A stretch of 64,000 bases of DNA from Salvia splendens (taxonomy: Eukaryota; Streptophyta; Magnoliopsida; Lamiales; Lamiaceae). Of this stretch, positions 44,740 through 56,224 are shown piece by piece. The DNA lies in NCBI RefSeq assembly GCF_004379255.2, contig NC_056044.1, positions 4,241,001 through 4,305,000 on the forward strand, given 5' to 3'. The notes below the pieces were generated by a model. The model was not told the origin of the DNA. It saw nothing but the letters and a program-made list of their open reading frames with translations, and did not search any database. Position numbers and translations under genes: made by a program. Every line of letters begins with the position of its first letter. Position 1 is the first letter of the stretch.

Positions 44740-46368
44740 AAACACACACACAATACACATATATGTAGCCATAATAATTTTAGAATCGATCACTACGCTA
44801 CGTATCCATGTGGGTGTATACGCAAATAATTAAATTCATGTGTGACATAAAACACACACGTCATTTGAATCAATTAATGGGTCCAAATCAATTAATGATA
44901 TAAAGAAAGTTTCGGTACTATTAATTAAATCAAGATCTCATATCATAAGTATGATACAAAGTAGAACTAAAATAAGAAAAAAAAAACTGATTTATTAATA
45001 CGACTATATTATTCCTATAGCAATTATGGTTATTAATTAATAGTAGTACCATTTACCTTTCTTTCAATGGTTTCAATCCATAATAAAAAGAATTTCGAAA
45101 ACATATGTTTTCGAAATTCTTTTTGTCCCTAAGAATTTCGAAAACATATGTTTACTGCAGTTTGGAAGGTAAAATTACATTCTTTTTATTCAGTTTGTGT
45201 GCCCGTGACTACTGCGTTTTGTACTATATTCATGTCAAATAATTCTCTATTTTTTTGAAAAAAATAATTATGTCGTCACATAAAATGTCTATTTCGTAAT
45301 CGGCGAATAAAATGCTGATTCCAAATAAAATATGCAAACTGTAAGAGATTTTGTATGCCATCAGGTAGTATTAAATCATTAATAAAATTTCATGAATCAT
45401 GCCTATAGCCAGGCTAATCTTGATGAGGTTGACATATTAATCACATACTCCTATAACTACTATCCATGCCCAACCCACAAATCTATAGCTACAAGTTCAT
45501 ATAAAAATATTTGTTTATTATGAATACATAAAATTATTTTTAATCATTGAATACTGAGATCTAAGATGAATGCAACCTAGCTTATTTTCTAGAATGACAA
45601 ATTTCTTTTTATTATCTTACATTCAATGCATTGTTCTCCTCACTTACATATATTTACAGTGAAAATTATCTGCATTGAAAAAAAATTCCGAATCCTCCAA
45701 ATTTCGAACCAAGATCACCATTCGAATAACAAGGGAGATGCATCTATCATGACTATCCAAATCTGAAACAATTTAAGGTAATTCTTAACCTCCAAATTTG
45801 TGAATTAATTGAGTATATTTTTAATCTTTCTTCGTTTAATTTAGTCATTTTCGTGATTGACATTGAATCGTTGACCACTAGTGATGAAAATGAGTACTCC
45901 CATTTAGAAAAGACACATTGTTGGGGGGACAATTTGGCAATAATATAAGAAAAGAGGGGCCAGTTGCTATTTTGTGGCTCCCATTTACGTCTACGTGAAT
46001 TCAAATCAGATTAATAAACATGTCAAAAATATATTTTTCTTTCACATTTTTAATTCAATCAAAACGAAAATTCTCCACCATTACATGCATCAGATTGCGA
46101 CACCAACGAATAATAATATCTATCAAAGTTGTTACAGCTATACAAGAATATTTATTTGTCACAATAATGATTATTTAAAGTGAATTTAACAAGAAATATA
46201 TTTCATCGCAATGATGATTTTATAAAGTTAATTTATCAACAGTGGAATTCTTAGCTATACTACCAGACAAATTTGCCTGTGAAATTAATGATAAAAATAT
46301 ATAATACTATTGTGTAGTAGGTATAATTACTATGGGGTCATATTTATACATATCAAGTCAATATATAT
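44740..46368. other. Upstream/intergenic stretch
   Basis: Promoter region of the DREB gene, then AT-rich sequence. It contains the 40-bp palindrome at 45085. No other gene is supported. Confidence 0.5.
45085..45124. repeat. Perfect 40-bp palindrome
   Basis: AAAAAGAATTTCGAAAACAT is followed immediately by its exact reverse complement with no spacer. A third copy of the core (AAGAATTTCGAAAACATATG) follows at 45131-45150. It lies about 490 bp upstream of the DREB start. Confidence 0.95.
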
Positions 46369-46827
46369 GGGGAGTGATTAACCTTTTTCAACCCTATCTT
46401 TTCGTCGCCTTCAATTAGATGGTCGCGCACTGCGGGAGTGAGGTTTGGACAGTGAAACGGACGAGAATCGACTGTCCCCGTAGATTTCCGGTTGGTTCCA
46501 ATGGCGGCTAGGGTTTGGAAAGTGGGGGGAATTTGGGGAGACGATTTGCAGTGATAGATTGAGGGTGAGACGTTTGGAGTGAGAGATAGAGTGGGTAGAT
46601 GGTAGGTCGTAGCAAAATCCCGCTTAATTTCCGCTCCTTCCGTTTTGAGTGGTTTATGATACAGTGTTGTTTTACTATTTTACCCATATAATGCACATAG
46701 TAGGCCTAATAATGCAACACGGGATAAGTTATCAAGTTTTCATCTGGTCCGCCCATCCATCTAATCTAACGGTTCACATTAAGTAGGAACTTAAATCTAA
46801 GGGAGCAAAAGGACCTGAACACTCCCC
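46369..46827 (-). mobile_element. (TA)n element V: short deletion derivative
   Basis: Ends GGGGAGTGATTAACC and, inverted, GGGGAGTGTTCAGGTCC. It is flanked by ATATAT on the left and TATATATA on the right. Its body is an inverted copy of 53790-54125 in element Y (shared AGTCGATTCTCG, CCAATGGCGGCTAGGG words), that is, only the 5' end of the larger element. Confidence 0.8.
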
Positions 46828-46872
46828 TATATATATAGGGGAGTGTTAAGGTTATATATATATATATATATA

Positions 46873-47546
46873 GGGTCTTAATTGAGAATTGAGATGCATT
46901 TTCAGCCACTCATTTTGAAATGTCAACTACAAGTAGATTATATCAACTAAGGGTATTATCGTCATTTCATTTCAATAGCCAGAATATCAAATGTCAACAA
47001 CTCGTATTAAAATGTCAACAACTAAAAAAAATTTATTTTTTTTTTTAAAATTTTTTTTTAATTTTTTTAATTTTCACGCGATGTCAACTACGATGTGTAG
47101 CCTGCACATCAAATGTCAATAGCCCTGCACATCAAATGTCAATAGCCTGCACATCAAATGTCAACAGCTTATAGTTGACATTATATGTGTATAGGTGATA
47201 TGAATCATATATGTAGTTGACATTATATATGTGCAGTTGACATGAATTGTATATGTAGTTGACATTATATGTGTGTAGTTGACATGAATTGTATATGTAG
47301 TTGACAAAAAAATAAAAATAATAAAAAAATAAAAAATCGAAAAAAAAATTAATTTTTTTTTAAAAAAAATAAAAAAAATATTTATTAAATAAAATGTATG
47401 ATGAAATTACCATTCTGCCCTTTCACAATTAATTAATGTAAAAATATTTTCCATGTGGTAAATTTTGGACCACTCATTTAATAAAAATGAGTGGCTAATA
47501 ATGCATCTCAATTCTCAATTAGACTAAAAAATCTCAATTGATCACA

Positions 47547-47550
<4 letters not shown>
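46873..47550. mobile_element. (TA)n element W
   Basis: Its subterminal inverted repeats match over about 36 bp with three mismatches (ATTGAGAATTGAGATGCATT; both continue into AGCCACTCATTTT). It lies between TA tracts. Inside are repeated GTTGACATTATATGTGTGTA and ACATCAAATGTCAATAGCCT units. Non-coding. Confidence 0.82.

Positions 47551-47610
<60 letters not shown>
47551..47610. repeat. (TA)30 microsatellite
   Basis: Sixty bases of pure TA shared as a boundary by elements W and Z. Confidence 0.95.
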
Positions 47611-47613
<3 letters not shown>

Positions 47614-49230
47614 GAGCGTTATTCTCCTTTTCACATCTTAGATCCTTTTTCCTTCTTAATATTACGCGTTAGATCTAAGGCATCAACGGATCAGATTGAT
47701 TCTATAAAACTGGTTCCGTGTTGCATTATAGAATGTGGTTGTATGCATTACAGGGTTATTATTGACATTTGATGGAAAAGTAACTGCCACATTTTGGTAT
47801 CTGCGAATAATGCACCACATGGTCACGAGTAATGCATACAATTGACTATATAATGCACAATATGTGAACTGCAATGCATACGAATAAGATGTACCATGTA
47901 ATGATGTTTGGACACACGTTTCTTGTTTCCCCTAAGGGTTTAATAAGCTTAGGGGCTAGGGTATAGTACGTAGACACGTATGTAATCTTCACATGGTAAC
48001 GAGTAATGGATATAATTGACTATATAATGCACAATTTGTGAACTGCAATGCATACGAACAAGATGTGTTGTGTTATGATGTTTGACACACGTTTCTTGTT
48101 TCCCCTATGGGTTTAATAAGCTTAGGGGCTAGGGTATAGTACGTACGCATTAATAACAAATTATAAAACGATACGAATAATTCACCAAATTGTCACGAGT
48201 AATGGATGTTATTAACTATATAATGCACAATATGTGAACTGCAATGCATACGAATAAGATGTACCATGTTATGATGTTTGACACACGTTTCTTGTTTCCC
48301 CTAAGGGTTTAATAAGCTTAGGGGCTAGGGTATAGTACGTAGACATTACTAACAAATTGTTGTTATTGGAATATACGTATGTGCATTATTTGGTTTAGGT
48401 AGTGCATTATGTAGCTGTTAATTGTCATTATCTCAGTATATTATGCATTATTAGAGGTATTGTGTATATGGGTTAATCAACGGATTGAAGATTACATACG
48501 TGCATTTAGTAATGTCTACGTACTATACCCTAGCCCCTAAGCTTATTAAACCCTTAGGGGAAACAAGAAACGTGTGTCAAACATCATAACATGGTACATC
48601 TTATTCGTATGCATTGCAGTTCACATATTGTGCATTATATAGTTAATAACATCCATTACTCGTGACAATTTGGTGAATTATTCGTATCGTTTTATAATTT
48701 GTTATTAATGCGTACGTACTATACCCTAGCCCCTAAGCTTATTAAACCCTTAGGGGAAACAAGAAACGTGTGTCAAACATAATAACACAGCACATCTTGT
48801 TCGTATGCATTGCAGTTCACAAATTGTGCATTATGTCAATTATATGCATTACTCGTTACCATGTGAAGATTACATACATGTCTACGTACTATACCCTAAC
48901 CCCTAAGCTTATTAAACCCTTAGGGGAAACAAGAAACGTGTGTCAAACATCATAACACAGCACATCTTGTTCGTATGCATTGCAGTTCACATATTGTGCA
49001 TTATATAGGCAATTATATGCATTACTCGTGACCATGTGGTGCATTATTCGTAGCGGTTTCCAGCCATTATTAGATTACTATTGTACCCTCATAATGCACA
49101 AAATAGGACAAATAATGCAACACGAGATTAATTACCCAATGTTGATCTGGACCGTCCATTTCTCTAATCTAATGGCTGATATTAAGAAGGAAAAAGGAGG
49201 AAATATAGGAAAAGGAAATGAATACATCCC
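47611..49230. mobile_element. (TA)n element Z: near-palindromic, six hairpin units
   Basis: The left end GTGGAGCGTTATTCTCC and the right end (inverted GGGATGTATTCATTTCC) resemble the ends of X and Y. Three direct units (starting about 47865, 48030, 48220) face three inverted units (about 48515-48640, 48710-48830, 48885-49005), so the element folds on itself around about 48430. It is non-coding apart from chance frames. Confidence 0.8.
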
Positions 49231-49250
49231 TATATATATATATATATATA
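49231..49250. repeat. (TA)10 junction between Z and X
   Basis: Elements Z and X meet here end to end. The flanking ends, about 50 bp each, are near-identical inverted copies (GGGATGTATTCATTTCCTTT). Confidence 0.95.
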
Positions 49251-49740
49251 GGGATGTATTCATTTCCTTTTCTCATATTTCCTCCTTTTTCCTTCTTGAT
49301 CTCAGCCGTTGATTTCCTCCATCCAATGGCCTAAATTATAGGCTTTAACCATTAAATTTAATTCAATTAAAATCTGAAAAGGACATAATTGGTAAATACT
49401 ATTTTGGTGGTTATGGAAACTTCCTTAATTTCCTCCCTTGAAGATCTACACGTTTTTTTTCTTTTCACAGATTGCTCAATTACTTCACCACATCCGATTC
49501 AGATAGCGCACCCCACTCACAATTGATCTGAATATGCCGAAGCCGGAAGTTGGATTAATTAGTCAAACAAAAATGGTGGGATCAGAGAATCCTCATAAAA
49601 TATTCATGTAGTTAGTGAATTAGTCCGCAATCTTACAAACGTGACGGCATACAATTGGAAATCAGAGGTTGTAAATTATTTTCATATCAGTCGCCGATCC
49701 CAAACGTTGTTTAGCAGGAAATTCGTCTGGGGTTGCAGCG

Positions 49741-49978
49741 ATTCAACCACAAGACTCTCGCGCTGAGGAAATCATCGTAGATCGCCTGATTGTCGTCGAG
49801 CGATAAAGCGAAGTCGTTAGATTTTTTGCCGGCGGAGAGGTTGGTGTAATCGGAGTCCTCGAGAGAGGTGAGGTAGAGCAAAACGCGGATGTAGAAGAGG
49901 TTGCGCTAGTGAGTTGAATGGTTCAACTCGGGGAATTTGAAGTACCGGTGAACGTGAACTCGGTCGTCGATCCACATA
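49741..49978 (-). pseudogene. Captured coding fragment in element X
   Basis: GC-richer than its surroundings. It reads MWIDDRVHVHRYFKFPEL, one in-frame TAG, then RNLFYIRVLLYLTSLEDSDY, TNLSAGKKSNDFALSLDDNQ and AIYDDFLSARVLWL. I do not recognise the source gene. Position near an element end and a single stop in about 80 codons suggest transduplication of a host exon. Confidence 0.45.
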
Positions 49979-50094
49979 ATGTACACATAATGTACATATT
50001 GTATAGTATAATGCGTAGTTTAGTTTCTATAATGCATTATTTGTGATATGTAATGAACATTTATAATGACGCGTTTAATTTAAGTTGTGTCGTA

Positions 50095-50960
50095 TTTCGA
50101 TGTTTGGCGCACGTTTCTTGTTTTCCCTAAGGGTTTAATAAGTCTAGGGGCTAGGGTTTAGTATGTTCTATGTCTAAAAAATGTTTTCCAAATACACGAG
50201 CTGCAGTAATTCGTCTGGGTTGCACATAATGTATATTTAATATAGTATAATGCATAGTTTAGATTCTATAATGCATTATTTCTGATATGTAATGAACATT
50301 TATCCTGACCCGTTTAATTTAAGTTGTGCCGTGTGTCGTTGATTGCCGAACGTTTCTTGTTTGCCCTATGGGTTTGACAAGCCTAGGGGTTAGGGTGTAG
50401 TATGTTATAAGTCTAAAAAACGTTGTCCAAATACACGAGATGGAGTAATTCGTCTGGGGTTGCACATGCATAATGCGTAGGTATATTTTAAAACAGATAT
50501 ACATAATGTACATATTGTGTAGTATAATGCGTAGTTTAGTTTCTGTAATGCATTATTTGTGGTATGTAATGAACATTTATCCTTACCCGTTTAATTTAGG
50601 TTGTGTTGTGTTTCGATGTTTTACGCACGTTTCTTATTTTCCCTAAGGGTTTAACAAGCCTAGGGGCTAGGGTGTAGTATGTTCTAAGTCTAAAAAACGT
50701 TGTCCAAGTACACGAGCTGCAGTAATTCATCTCGGGTTGCACATGCATAGCGCGTAGGTATTTTTTAAAACAGATATACATAATGTACATTTTAGTATAG
50801 TATAATGCGTAGTTTAGTTTCTGTAATGCATTATTTGTAATATGGAATGAATATTTATCCTGGCCCGTTTAATTTAAGTTGTGCTGTGTTTCGATGTTTG
50901 ACGCACGTTTCTTGTTTTCCCCAAGGGTTTAACAAGCCTAGGGGCTAGGATCTAGTATGT
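50095..50960 (+). repeat. Four hairpin units of element X
   Basis: Units containing ACGTTTCTTG, TTTTCCCTAAGGGTTTAATA and CCTAGGGGCTAGGG start near 50110, 50350, 50627 and 50905. CCCTAAG or CCCTATG pairs with C(C/T)TAGGGG. The same unit appears six times in Z and twice in Y. Confidence 0.88.
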
Positions 50961-51165
50961 ACAACTGCAACCACATGATGCATAAACTAGATAAATAATG
51001 CATTCAAATAGCCAAATAATGTACAGAATCACTCAAGTAATGAACATACAAATATTGCATTCATTCTTAGACTCATATACAACAACAATCTAAAGATGCA
51101 TAAAAATGATAAATAATGCATATAAATAGCTAAATAATGTACAAATATTGCATTCACTCTTAGAC

Positions 51166-53104
51166 TCATGTACAAGTTCCGTGACGGCTTCTTTCTTTCA
51201 TGGAGTTAAACTCTGTATACAATTCAGAATCTCGGTAGGGGTTCGTCGACAATACAAAATCAAGGACCGCCCCAAATCCTATATCAGTGACGGCCCTTTT
51301 TTGTCGGGGATTCCGCCGTTTCAGGCAGTCTATGAATTCGGACGGAGTTCGACGGGAGTATAGTCGATCATGCTTTCGCCCTGTAATTGGTCTAGGCTCA
51401 TCCTGACAACCAGAAGTCCCAGGAGCTATCTCAGCTAATCTCTGTCTGAGTTTTGTTGCAAGCGCAACTGGAATTATGCCATCTACCGCATCTTCTATGT
51501 CTACTCTAAGCAGCTTATCTGAAATGACACAAACAACACATCATGAACAGATTATATAGACTGAGTACTGCATATTTAACAACATATTATGCTTAAGGCA
51601 TAACAAATAATGACTTAAGTATGTTTCTTAACAACCACAGCAATTACCATTACTAATGGTTAACATGCCAACTATAATGCATACATGATGGTACATAATG
51701 CACAATTTAAGTTCAATAATGCACCCAAAACTTTTTCTTGAAGCCAGTGTGTATAACACAGGGATACACTACATACACCTATACAATGCATCATATACTT
51801 CAACATATGCAATTTTAATCTACATAATGCACTTTATAGCTAGTAAAACCACACCAGCTGAATAATGAATGAATAAAACCCTACCCATAGCAAACACGGT
51901 GCATTAACACAAAATAAATGACTTAAGTGTGTTTCTTAACCACCATGGCTAATACCAATAGCAATGCTGAATATTAATACTATAATGCATAGATCTTGGT
52001 ATATAATGCACAAGCTAAGTCCAATAATGCATATAACTACATGTCTTAAAAATAAATTGTATAACACACAAACTTGATGCACTAGGAACAAATAATGAAT
52101 AATCCCCCACCCATAATGTAGAAGATAAAGAAAATAATGAACACTGTTGATGCACGTTTAGTCAATTTATATCAAATCATCAATCAGATTCCTCTGTAAA
52201 AATCTGTGGCAACAAACCAATACAACCAATGACCAGTGTTAAAACCAACATAATGCATACATAATGATACATAATGCACTGTCTGGCATAAAAAATGCAC
52301 ACTGAATTCTTACGTACTGTATTCTGGAGCACACTAGACTACATTATGCACAATGTAACACACACAATGAATCTCCAATCACTTAAATAATGCACTAATC
52401 TCCAAACACATACATAATGCTTAATATTAATACAATAATGCTTAATATTTATACTATAATGCATACATCTTGGTAAATACTGCACAGGCTAAGTTCAATA
52501 ATGCATATAACTATAAGTCTTCAAAATACATTGCATAACACACAATACACTGCACCCACCTCTAAAATGCACCATATACTGAAAGGTATGCTATTATTCT
52601 TTTAGATAATGCACTACATATTAAATAAGAGTACATCATGATGCAGTAGGAACAAATAATGCATACAAACCTACCCATAATGCAGAAGATAAAGAAAATA
52701 ATGAACATTGTGGAGGTATCGTCGGGCCTACCCAAAATGAACAAATAATGAATACAAACCTACCCATAATGCACTGTCTGGCCAAAAAAATGCACACGGA
52801 ATTCTGACATAATGCACATCAAAATACCCCTAAAATGCTAGTTTTACAGCAAGTAATGAAACTAGACATCTAAATAAGGCTATTCATATTCATAAAAGGT
52901 GAAAACACAGTCAAGATTATTTCGAACCAATTGACCTCAAAACAATTACCTAAAATGATCCAGTAAAATCATTTTTACACTGTATTGTGAGCATCAAAGA
53001 AACATGCAATTTACAACAAAAATAATACTGAAAAGCACAACCAACGAGTGCAATTTACCTGCTTCCTGTGATGCTTGCGAGCGTGGACGACCTCTTTTTG
53101 GCAT
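51166..53104 (-). CDS. TE-borne AT-hook protein with ULP-gene-like N-terminal region, 132 aa
   Basis: Exon 1 is 53104-53059 (MPKRGRPRSQASQEA, donor GCAG|GTAAAT). Exon 2 is 51518-51166 (acceptor CATTTCAG|ATAAGC), in phase, ending TGA. The acceptor TTATTCCAG just before the ATG implies an upstream 5' UTR intron. KRGRPR is an AT-hook core, which binds the minor groove of AT-rich DNA. Exon 2 reads RVDIEDAVDGIIPVALATKL, RRTPSEFIDCLKRRNPRQKR and AVTDIGFGAVLDFVLSTNP. The IGFG segment resembles the N-terminal region of plant transposon-borne Ulp1-type proteins, but no protease domain is present. A diverged copy lies in element Y. Differences between the two first exons are mostly synonymous, plus one three-base indel. 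Family call moderate; reading frame fairly sure. Confidence 0.55.
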
Positions 53105-53273
53105 ATTTGATCTGGAATAAACCGAAAGAAATAAGATACCTGAATCGAGACGTTGTAAACCCAACACAATGCCGAGCACTCATAATCGGAGACAACCCTA
53201 GACGATTACCTAGTTAATTCCGATATCCTAAAGCCTAGGCATACGCTCAGTTGAATGTTTTCCCTTTACATAC

Positions 53274-53534
53274 CTGCGAGATTTGTTGAATATGGCGTGC
53301 AAACACGTCAACGCCGGTCGATTTTGTGGGAGCTGCAACCGCCGTGGAGTGGAATCGACGCAAATTGGTGGCGGAGGCTGTGGCAAGCGAAATGTGGCGG
53401 ATGTAATTAGGGTTTAGAGAGGGGAAGGAGTGGGGGGAGTCGAGGAGTCTCCTGGAGCAAATAGGAGAAAACTGAAGAGAGGAAGATTGCAAATCGCGTG
53501 ACATTCGCAATTCCCAAAAAAATGGCAGTTCCAA
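53274..53534 (-). other. Upstream exon in element X with transit-peptide-like sequence
   Basis: The minus frame reads MSRDLQSSSLQFSP, then RHISLATASATNLRRFHSTA and GVDVFARHIQQISQ, ending at a strong donor CGCAG|GTATGT. The Arg/Ser-rich, acid-poor start with RRFHSTA looks like a mitochondrial presequence. It may be a captured host first exon or the untranslated leader exon of the AT-hook gene. Confidence 0.4.
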
Positions 53535-53698
53535 TTTATCAATTTTACTATATTAACCCCATAATGCACAACGAATGGAGCTATAATGCAACGCGGACAT
53601 AATTAATAAGGATTAACGTGGTCCGTTGATTGGAAGGATCTAACGGTTATTATTAAGAAGAGAAAAGGATCTTAGAGTGGAAAAGGAGAATAGTGTTC

Positions 53699-53701
<3 letters not shown>

Positions 53702-53773
<72 letters not shown>
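53702..53773. repeat. (TA)36 microsatellite between X and Y
   Basis: Seventy-two bases of pure TA separate the two head-to-head elements. Length may be affected by assembly. Confidence 0.95.
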
Positions 53774-53774
<1 letters not shown>

Positions 53775-54389
53775 CCTGAACACTCCCCTATTCAGGTCCT
53801 TTTGCTCCCTTAGATTTAAGTTCCTACTTAATGTGAACCGTTAGATTAGATGGATGGGCGGACCGGATGAAAACTTGATAAATTATCCCGTGTTGCATTA
53901 TTAGGCCTACTCACTCTCTCTCTCACTCCAAACGTCTCACCCTCAATCCATCACTGCAAACCGTCTCCCCAAATTCCCCCCACTTTCCAAACCCTAGCCG
54001 CCATTGGAACCAACCAGAAATCTACGGGGACAGTCGATTCTCGTTCGTTTCATTGTCCAAACCTCACTCCCGCAGTGCGCGACCATCTAGTTGAAGGCGA
54101 CGAAAAGGTAGGGTTGAAAAGGTTAATTTTTTGGTATTACCCACCGTTAATCGCCGATATTCACCGCCTACCACACCACCTACTCGTCGATTCACTAATT
54201 TTTCCCCAAAAAAGTCATTGTTTTCAAACTCGCTTTGGTCGCGATTTTCTGTAATCATAAAAGCGTTTTCATTTTGGTTAGGGTTCTGTCTTTTATTGAA
54301 TATGTAATTATTTACTGGTTTACAATTATGTATTGGGCGATTATGTGGAGAAAATGTTATCGGGTTTTGATTTTTGGTTCGTCTCACAG

Positions 54390-55033
54390 ATATATTATGA
54401 CGAAAAGAGGACGGCCTTCAAGATCTCAACCAACCCAGGCTGCAGGTGAGCAATCTATTTTATTTACATGTAGAATTCCTGGAGTAGTTGTACATCAAGT
54501 AGTCTTCCTTTGTGCATTCGGTGACATTTTTTGTACATGGGTGAATGTAATATTCTTTGTGCATTATTTGATTGGTTGGGTACATTATTTATCAAGGATT
54601 ACATATTATTTATCTTGTATTATGCATTATTTGACTGCTTGTGTACATGGGTGAATGGGTAAATGCAAAATCCCTTTGTGCATTATTTGATTGAATCTGT
54701 ACATTATTTAGCAAGTATTATACATTATTTATCAAGTATTATGCATTCATTGACTGCTTGTGTACATGGGTGAATGGTGCATTATCTAATGTAAATGCGA
54801 CACAATATTGATAGCTTCCGTTATAATCATGTTCTGATATTGTATGTTTGACAACAACGAAGCAGCTTAGATTGGACATCGACGAAGCGGTCGATGATGT
54901 AATTCCAGTTGCGATTGCCCAGAAATTCAGGGAGAGATTGGCCGAGGCCAAGACAAGTACAGCTCAGGAAGAGGCAGAGCATAGGAAACCGAGGCTGATG
55001 ATTGCACAAGTATGGGCTGGAGTGATTGTTTGA
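54390..55033 (+). pseudogene. AT-hook gene copy in element Y, truncated
   Basis: Exon 1 is 54397-54445 after acceptor CTCACAG (54383-54389): MTKRGRPSRSQPTQAA, donor GCAG|GTGAGC. Exon 2 homology runs from about 54861: KQLRLDIDEAVDDVIPVAIA, QKFRERLAEA, then diverges and stops at 55033, so the IGFG part is missing. No AG acceptor in the right phase precedes exon 2. It is probably non-functional. Confidence 0.6.
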
Positions 55034-55683
55034 ACTCTCGGATTTTTTCGATAACTTATGTTGGAAGGGGAAATATCCGACTTGTGATTTGGTCTGTTTT
55101 GAACAATATGTAGTGTGCTTCTTGCAAACAGAAACATTTTTTGGTATTAGTGTATGATGACATTAACTCAAAACATGTAATTGATGTATAGTACAGAATA
55201 CTGAAACGCCACTCCCTAATAATGGCAAATAGGAAGAAAATAATGTAGAATAAGTTAACTGTATTTGAATAATAATGCACAACAAACTGCATATAATGGA
55301 TATAATTAACCGAATAATGGACGTAAGGTGCTTATTAATTAACTGTACTAGAATATTAATGTACAGACCATTAAGTGATTGTGAATAAAAATGTACAACT
55401 TCATGAATAATAATGTACATTAACAGTTTCGTAATGCAATGTGTAATGTACAGAATGTGTGTAATAATGAATTGTACTCGAAACATTATGTGCAGTAAGT
55501 TAAGTGCTAGTAACCAATAATGTACAACTTCAGTAATGATAATGTACGTTAATAGATTAATAATGCAATAATATTATGTATAAAATGTTGATAGTGGTAA
55601 TACGAATAAGACTAAGACAACGATGTAAATCATAAGACTAATCCGAAAAACAAAACCAAAAATGTTGTGAGGTGCAAAATACA

Positions 55684-56051
55684 TCAACTTTTCCTCTTGC
55701 CCTTTCGCAGCTCATTCTCCATTGTCATCTCTTTAAGCATTAGACAATTTCTAGAGTCGTGATGGCCCATCTCATCGCACGCCTTACACCGTCTAAGAGG
55801 CCTAGTAGCCTCCTTTACAACCTTTTCTCTCTTGGAAATCAGACGGCTCGCTGAGCTGCTAGCGAGCCCTTGGTCTTGACAACATCCGGAGGATGGACCT
55901 CAACTACTCCTGGCCTTACCATACCATAAAACTCTTCAATCATTCGCCTCTTTTCAGAGGTGGACGTTGTAGGAGTTCGAACTTGAAGAGAATTACCAAG
56001 TATAACCACCACCACTGTATAAAATCGCAAAAAAAATGGCTCAGCAAACAT
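55684..56051 (-). pseudogene. C-terminus of a FAR1/MULE-like transposase, frameshifted
   Basis: The first part reads KRRMIEEFYGMVRPGVVEV and HPPDVVKTKGS. A one-base change near 55858 then shifts the frame to SRLISKREKVVKEATRPLRR, the zinc knuckle CKACDEMGHHDSRNC and a basic end (KGKRKS). This order is typical of the tail of plant FAR1-related, MULE-derived transposases. The catalytic core is absent. It is the only transposase trace in the (TA)n cluster and links the family to MULEs. Confidence 0.6.
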
Positions 56052-56224
56052 TTACATTACAGATCATGAATCGTCCATTACGGAAAATAAAAAAAACCAT
56101 TATAGAGTAATATATGTGCATTATGTGTATCAGTAAAAACTACTCCCTAGCCGAGATGATATCTAAACACTAGGTGAATAACTGAAACTCGTGGACTTTG
56201 GCGACAGTTTTGTTACTTAATACA

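Larger units (their letters stand above)
49251..53701 (-). mobile_element. (TA)n element X, carries an AT-hook gene
   Basis: The left end GGGATGTATTCATTTCC and the right end (inverted GGGGAACACTATTCTCC) share the CCTTTT ... ACCGTTAGATC-like pattern of the family. It lies between (TA)10 and (TA)36. Contents read on the minus strand: an upstream exon (53534-53274), the AT-hook gene (53104-51166), four hairpin units (50095-50960) and a captured coding fragment (49978-49741). The intron and spacers are saturated with TAATGCA words. No transposase is seen in this copy. Confidence 0.75.

Noticed and set aside
47880..48350. Telomere-like CCCTAA/TTAGGG repeats
   Set aside because: CCCTAAGGG and GGGGCTAGGG occur once per unit as parts of a hairpin, not as tandem CCCTAAA repeats.
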